From QHXN01 sp040509515 (GTDB taxonomy: Bacteria > Acidobacteriota > Blastocatellia > Pyrinomonadales > Pyrinomonadaceae): a stretch of DNA of 64,000 nucleotides. The notes below the pieces were generated by a model. It had not been told where the DNA came from, did no database searches, and worked only from the letters and a program-made list of their open reading frames with translations. The DNA lies in contig JBEVKV010000166.1 in assembly GCA_040509515.1 (NCBI GenBank), positions 1 through 64,000 of the forward strand. The letters run 5' to 3'. The position numbers were made by a program, and so were the translations under genes. The number at the start of each line of letters is the position of its first letter. The stretch's first letter is position 1. Below, one piece after another: positions 59,101 through 64,000 of this stretch.

Positions 59101-60956
59101 GCGAGATTGAGACGGTGCTGCGCCGGCACCCTCTGATCGCGGACGCCGCCGTGCTCGACCACGCGAACGCGGAGGGCGAAAAAGTCCTGACCGCTTACGT
59201 GACCACGCAGCAGCAGCCCGCGCGCGACGCGCAGGAGGAGGAGGTCAGCGGCGAGCGAGTCCAGCAGTGGCAGGATGTCTTCGACGGCGTCTACGCCCAG
59301 ACGGAAGAACTCGCGGACGGCACGCTGAACCTGAGCGGCTGGATCGACTCCTACACCGGCGAGCCGATACCGGAAGAGGAGATGCGCAGTTGGGTCGAGG
59401 CGACGGTGGAGAACATCCTCGCCTTGCGGCCGCGGCGCGTGCTGGAGCTTGGCTGCGGCGCGGGTATGCTCTTGCTGCGCCTCGCGCCGCACTGCCAACG
59501 CTACTGGGGCACGGACTTCGCCCCGCAGTCGTTGCGCTACCTGAGCGGGCTGCCGGCCTTCAAGGAGCTGCGGGAGACGGACGTTAACCTCTTACAGCGC
59601 CCCGCCGACGATTTCAGCGGCCTCGCGCCGGACTCGTTCGACGCGGTCGTGCTCAACTCGGTCGCGCAGTACTTCCCCGGCGTGGACTACCTGCTGCAAG
59701 TCCTCAAGGGCGCGGTCGAGGTCGTCGCGCCCGGCGGCTTCATCTACGTCGGCGACATCCGCAACCGCAGGCTGCTCGAAGCCTTCCACCTCTCCGTGCA
59801 GGCGCAAAAGGTCGAGCCGGAGATGAGCCGCGAAGAGTTCGCCGCGCACGTCCGCCACCTGATGAGTCAGGAGGACGAGCTGCTGCTCGACCCCGAGTTC
59901 TTCTTCGCGCTCAAGGACAGCCTGCCGAAGATCGGCCACGTCGAGATTCGTCCGAAGCGCGGCCGCCATCACAACGAGCTGACGCGCTTCCGCTACGACG
60001 TGGTGCTGCGCCTCGGGGAAGTCGAGAAGCCGCCCGACGAAGTGACGCGGCTCGACTGGTGGGAGGCGCGTCTGACCCTGCCGGAGCTTGAGCGCCGGCT
60101 CGACGCGGAGCGGCCCGAGGCAATCTTGTTGACGAACCTTCCCAACGCGCGCATCGCCGCGGAAGCGCACGGGCTGCGCTGGCTCGGCGACGAGGGCGCG
60201 GGCGAACAGCCGCAAAGCGTCGGCGAGTGGCTGCGCGCGGCGTCCGCGGAGCGCGAGGCCGGAGTCGACCCGGAAGAGCTGCTGGACTTGGCGCTGCGCA
60301 CGCCCTACGAAGTCGCCCTGAGTTGCGCACGCACCGGCCCCGAAGGCACATTCGAGGCGGCGCTCGCGCGCAGGGACGCGGAGGGTGAAGGGGCGTCCGC
60401 CGCGCCGTCTCGGGACGCCCGCGCGGCGTTGTTGTTCGGGGAGCCCGCGCGGAGGCCGTCCGCCTCGTGGGGCAAGTACGCGAACAACCCTTTGCAGGGC
60501 GCGGTCGCCTCGACGCTCCTGCCGCAACTGCGTGCCTTCCTCGCGGAGAGGTTGCCGGAGTACATGGTGCCGGCGGTCTTCGTCGCGCTCGAAAGTCTGC
60601 CGCTGACGGCCAACGGCAAGTTAGACCGCCGCGCGCTGCTCAAGCCGCACGCCTCGCAGCTCACTCCCGCGTCGCAGCACGTAGCCGCGCGCACGCCCGC
60701 CGAGGAGACCGTCGCGCGCATCTGGCAACAGGTGCTCGGGCTCCCGCGCGTCGGCGTGCACGACAAGTTCTTCGACGTGGGCGGCGACTCGCTCAAGATC
60801 GTGCGCGTCTTCCGCCTGCTCAACGAGGTCTATCCGAACGTCCTGACGGTCGTCGACCTCTTCAAGCACAGCACGGTCGAGGAGATCGCGGCCGAGCTAG
60901 ACGGCGCGTCGCAGCAGGCGGCCGGGACGCCCGAGTTACAGGGGTTCGAGTTGTAG
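53151..60956 (+). CDS. NRPS, C-A-T-C-A(nMT)-T
   Basis: A 2601-residue NRPS directly after the lipid-initiation protein and probably the next on the line. C1 (27-470) has HHLVSDAWS near 161. A1 (488-985) gives pocket code DAWFLGHVV, close to Leu; T1 Ser is near 1037. C2 (1096-1540) has HHIVTDGWS near 1231. A2 (1557-2480) carries FTSGSTG near 1714, pocket code DIWEITADD and an inserted N-methyltransferase (SAM motif VLELGCGAG near 2097) before A10. T2 has VGGDSLKIVR near 2544. The methylating module shares its code and much of its sequence with A1 of the NRPS at 35061, so the same N-methyl residue is probably used twice. The ATG at 53151 avoids overlap with the preceding gene. The final T should hand the chain to the KS protein at 61027. 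Confidence 0.94.
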   Translation: MSKSTNAPEVLNELPAATAADVEAYVFPLSFAQQRLWFLHQLAPHSHQYNLTGALLLSGPLKVEALADSFNEIVRRHETLRTAFALVDGEPMQVIAPHAAVELEVVSPEASGARGVDDAEVGRWIAEASRRPFVLSQSPLLRVALRRLDADEHLLLVTMHHLVSDAWSIAVLVRELTALYAAFSSSEPSPLAELPIQYADFTLWQKEWVESGAPAESLAYWRRQLSGRLPTLSLHADRPRPPVQTFEGARLNFELTKDFVAELSELGRREGATLSMTFLTAFLVLLHRYTGEEDLLVGLPVANRQRTDIENLIGFFVNLLPLRADLSGDPSFEVLLRRVKQLSLEAYEHQSLPVEKLIEDLPAGRSPGRTQLFQVVFDLHEALTEELRLPGIGVRQLEVDNGTAKFDLALSLERRAEGVGGYFEYSTDVFEREGVERMHAHWRTLLASVLRDPALTVSRLPLLSDAERRQLLVEWNQTARPVPAGALVPQLFEETARRHPDRPALVWGAQTVSYGQLREMATKVARRLRRCGVGAEALVGVMLGRGPELVAALLGVLKAGAAYLPLDEQYPAERIEYMLRDGGVQVLICEEEAAASWRGKVGEVLTPAEAFEEVAGEAEGQGTEGEVEKIEGERLAYVIYTSGSTGRPKGVAVQHASLANLVRWHQQTYEVGPADRATLLAGLSFDAAVWELWPYLTAGASLYVPADEETRISPAQLKRWLVENEINLSFVTTPLAEQLIAGEWPAAGNSLRALLTGGDRLTRHPSRGFSVPLVNHYGPTESTVVATAGPVPLAGAEEGLPSIGRPIANTQIYVLDRKMNPTPVGVTGELYVGGAGLARGYWMRPGLTAASFVPDPFSGEPGARLYRTGDLARYRRGGELEYAGRGDRQVKVRGHRIELGEVERVLEEREGVATAAVVARRGEAGDVRLVAFVVREPGAGDGAGAGSWDEYVRARLPEAMRPWVVRELSELPLTANGKVDREELERRALAERRDEAEAGATRARTTLEELLVGIWEEVLGVAGVGVHDDFFALGGHSLLATQAVSRVSKALQAELPLRALFEAPTVAALAERINLARAGAQPVTKPIAAADRSRSLPVSFAQHRLWFLELFQPGSSLFHMPAALRLEGRLDVEALRESLNLALRRHEILSAKFAVEDGQPVMLLPPAPLELSLPIVELESLPPAEQEAEVRRLATEEAHTGFDLVQGPLIRARLLRLREDSHVLLITIHHIVTDGWSMNVLTEEVGAGYAALAAGRRPSLPPLPIQYVDYAAWQREVMRGEFLEHLLGYWRGRLAGELPVLDLPLDFTRPVVQTFNGARAPLAISADFTREMRGFARREGATLYMILLAAWQTLLHRYTGQADVLTGTLIANRHRLETESIIGCLINALPIRTDLSADPSFEQLLEQVRRVSLEAYEHQDLPFEMLVEDLQLERNLSRPPLIQVMFGFENIGLEELQLSGVQLTPVPVETDAVAYDLTLTLAEKGGRLIGALEYNTDLFTRATAERMAGHFITLLEAAVRDPSQRVSRLPLLTAAEQSQLLDEWNRTARDYPLEFCFHQLFERQAAATPDAVAVRTDETRLSYAELNSAADRAAGALRAQGVGADEVVVLLAERGADFLIAMLALFKAGGAYLPLDPRYPAQRLAQIIARSGSRLAVAAGKLAPQLEEALRAVPEQSRPRTLLIEDLLAAPTENAPAENAPTRSGPRNLAYVLFTSGSTGVPKGAMIEQRGMVNHLLAKVSDLDLSPDDIVVQNASQCFDISVWQFLSALLVGGSVRIVNDEVKHDPLGLLALCEREGVSVLEVVPSLLQAMLEEVSSSGQTPPRLASLRWMIVTGEALPPPLARRWHALYPGIPLLNAYGPTECSDDVTHHALTAPPEEHVLEMPIGRPIANTRLYVLDKHLRPVPVGVPGELYVGGAGVGRGYLGSPGRTAEVFIPDPLGDEPGAVLYKTGDLVSYLPGGELRFLGRVDHQVKIRGFRIELGEIETVLRRHPLIADAAVLDHANAEGEKVLTAYVTTQQQPARDAQEEEVSGERVQQWQDVFDGVYAQTEELADGTLNLSGWIDSYTGEPIPEEEMRSWVEATVENILALRPRRVLELGCGAGMLLLRLAPHCQRYWGTDFAPQSLRYLSGLPAFKELRETDVNLLQRPADDFSGLAPDSFDAVVLNSVAQYFPGVDYLLQVLKGAVEVVAPGGFIYVGDIRNRRLLEAFHLSVQAQKVEPEMSREEFAAHVRHLMSQEDELLLDPEFFFALKDSLPKIGHVEIRPKRGRHHNELTRFRYDVVLRLGEVEKPPDEVTRLDWWEARLTLPELERRLDAERPEAILLTNLPNARIAAEAHGLRWLGDEGAGEQPQSVGEWLRAASAEREAGVDPEELLDLALRTPYEVALSCARTGPEGTFEAALARRDAEGEGASAAPSRDARAALLFGEPARRPSASWGKYANNPLQGAVASTLLPQLRAFLAERLPEYMVPAVFVALESLPLTANGKLDRRALLKPHASQLTPASQHVAARTPAEETVARIWQQVLGLPRVGVHDKFFDVGGDSLKIVRVFRLLNEVYPNVLTVVDLFKHSTVEEIAAELDGASQQAAGTPELQGFEL
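54825..54900 (+). repeat. 76-base identical A-domain block, copy 2
   Basis: Partner of 51440-51515. Both flanks diverge at synonymous sites, which suggests gene conversion or a shared recent ancestor for the N-terminal parts of the two adenylation domains. Confidence 0.85.
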
Positions 60957-61026
60957 GTCGCGGGGGTTCCGGTTGTAGGCGGCGCGGCCGCCGGGCCGAG
61001 CGCCTTTCAAGGAAGAGGGTTACATC

Positions 61027-64000
<2,974 letters not shown>

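Noticed and set aside
60978..60992. GGCGGC-GCG-GCCGCC inverted repeat between the NRPS at 53151 and the KS gene as a terminator
   Set aside because: Six-base stem with a three-base loop and no T-run; expected by chance at this GC content, and the KS gene most likely belongs to the same operon.

Overview
The window is almost wholly one large, high-GC, all plus-strand biosynthetic locus for a hybrid nonribosomal peptide/polyketide lipopeptide. The C-terminal end of an Oar-like TonB-dependent receptor, an S46 dipeptidyl-peptidase, an M61 peptidase-like protein, a Kelch-type propeller and the general style of the proteins suggest an Acidobacteriota host (perhaps Blastocatellia). That placement is inference from gene content only. 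No gap between genes exceeds about 220 bases, and I see no tRNA, rRNA, CRISPR array or insertion sequence. The many long minus-strand and alternate-frame ORFs are high-GC shadows.

Layout. 1-384: tail of an outer-membrane receptor. 469-20563: two NRPS genes (C-A-T-C-A-T-C-A-T-E and C-A-T-C-A-T-C) separated by a TauD-type Fe(II)/2-oxoglutarate oxygenase. 20629-24620: two exported peptidase-family proteins, an M61 homologue whose catalytic Glu is replaced by Asn and an S46 dipeptidyl-peptidase. 24677-31998: an NRPS that begins with half a condensation domain, then a free-standing condensation domain translationally coupled to it. 32001-34980: an exported Kelch-repeat protein, a second TauD oxygenase and a JmjC/cupin-8 oxygenase. 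35061-42911: NRPS C-A(nMT)-T-C-A-T. A promoter-like intergenic region follows. 43128-47720: a supply and support block made of a LarA-family nickel-pincer racemase, SbnA/SbnB homologues for L-2,3-diaminopropionate, an MbtH protein and a type II thioesterase. 47726-60956: FAAL-ACP-C-A-T (lipid initiation) and C-A-T-C-A(nMT)-T. 61027-64000: a KS with a shortened, active-site-less AT-like region, then T and C, running off the window.

Working model. The FAAL protein loads a fatty acid and joins it to a probable Ala; the next protein adds a Leu-like residue and an N-methylated residue; the line then passes to the KS protein. The genes at 469-42911 add further residues, with by-eye pocket codes for Ser, Gly and Asn and several I cannot assign. 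Twelve adenylation domains are visible. Tailoring would include two N-methylations, one epimerisation, up to three hydroxylations and Dap incorporation. No chain-terminating thioesterase, exporter or regulator lies inside the window, and gene order is probably not colinear with the product because the first gene opens with a condensation domain rather than a loading module.
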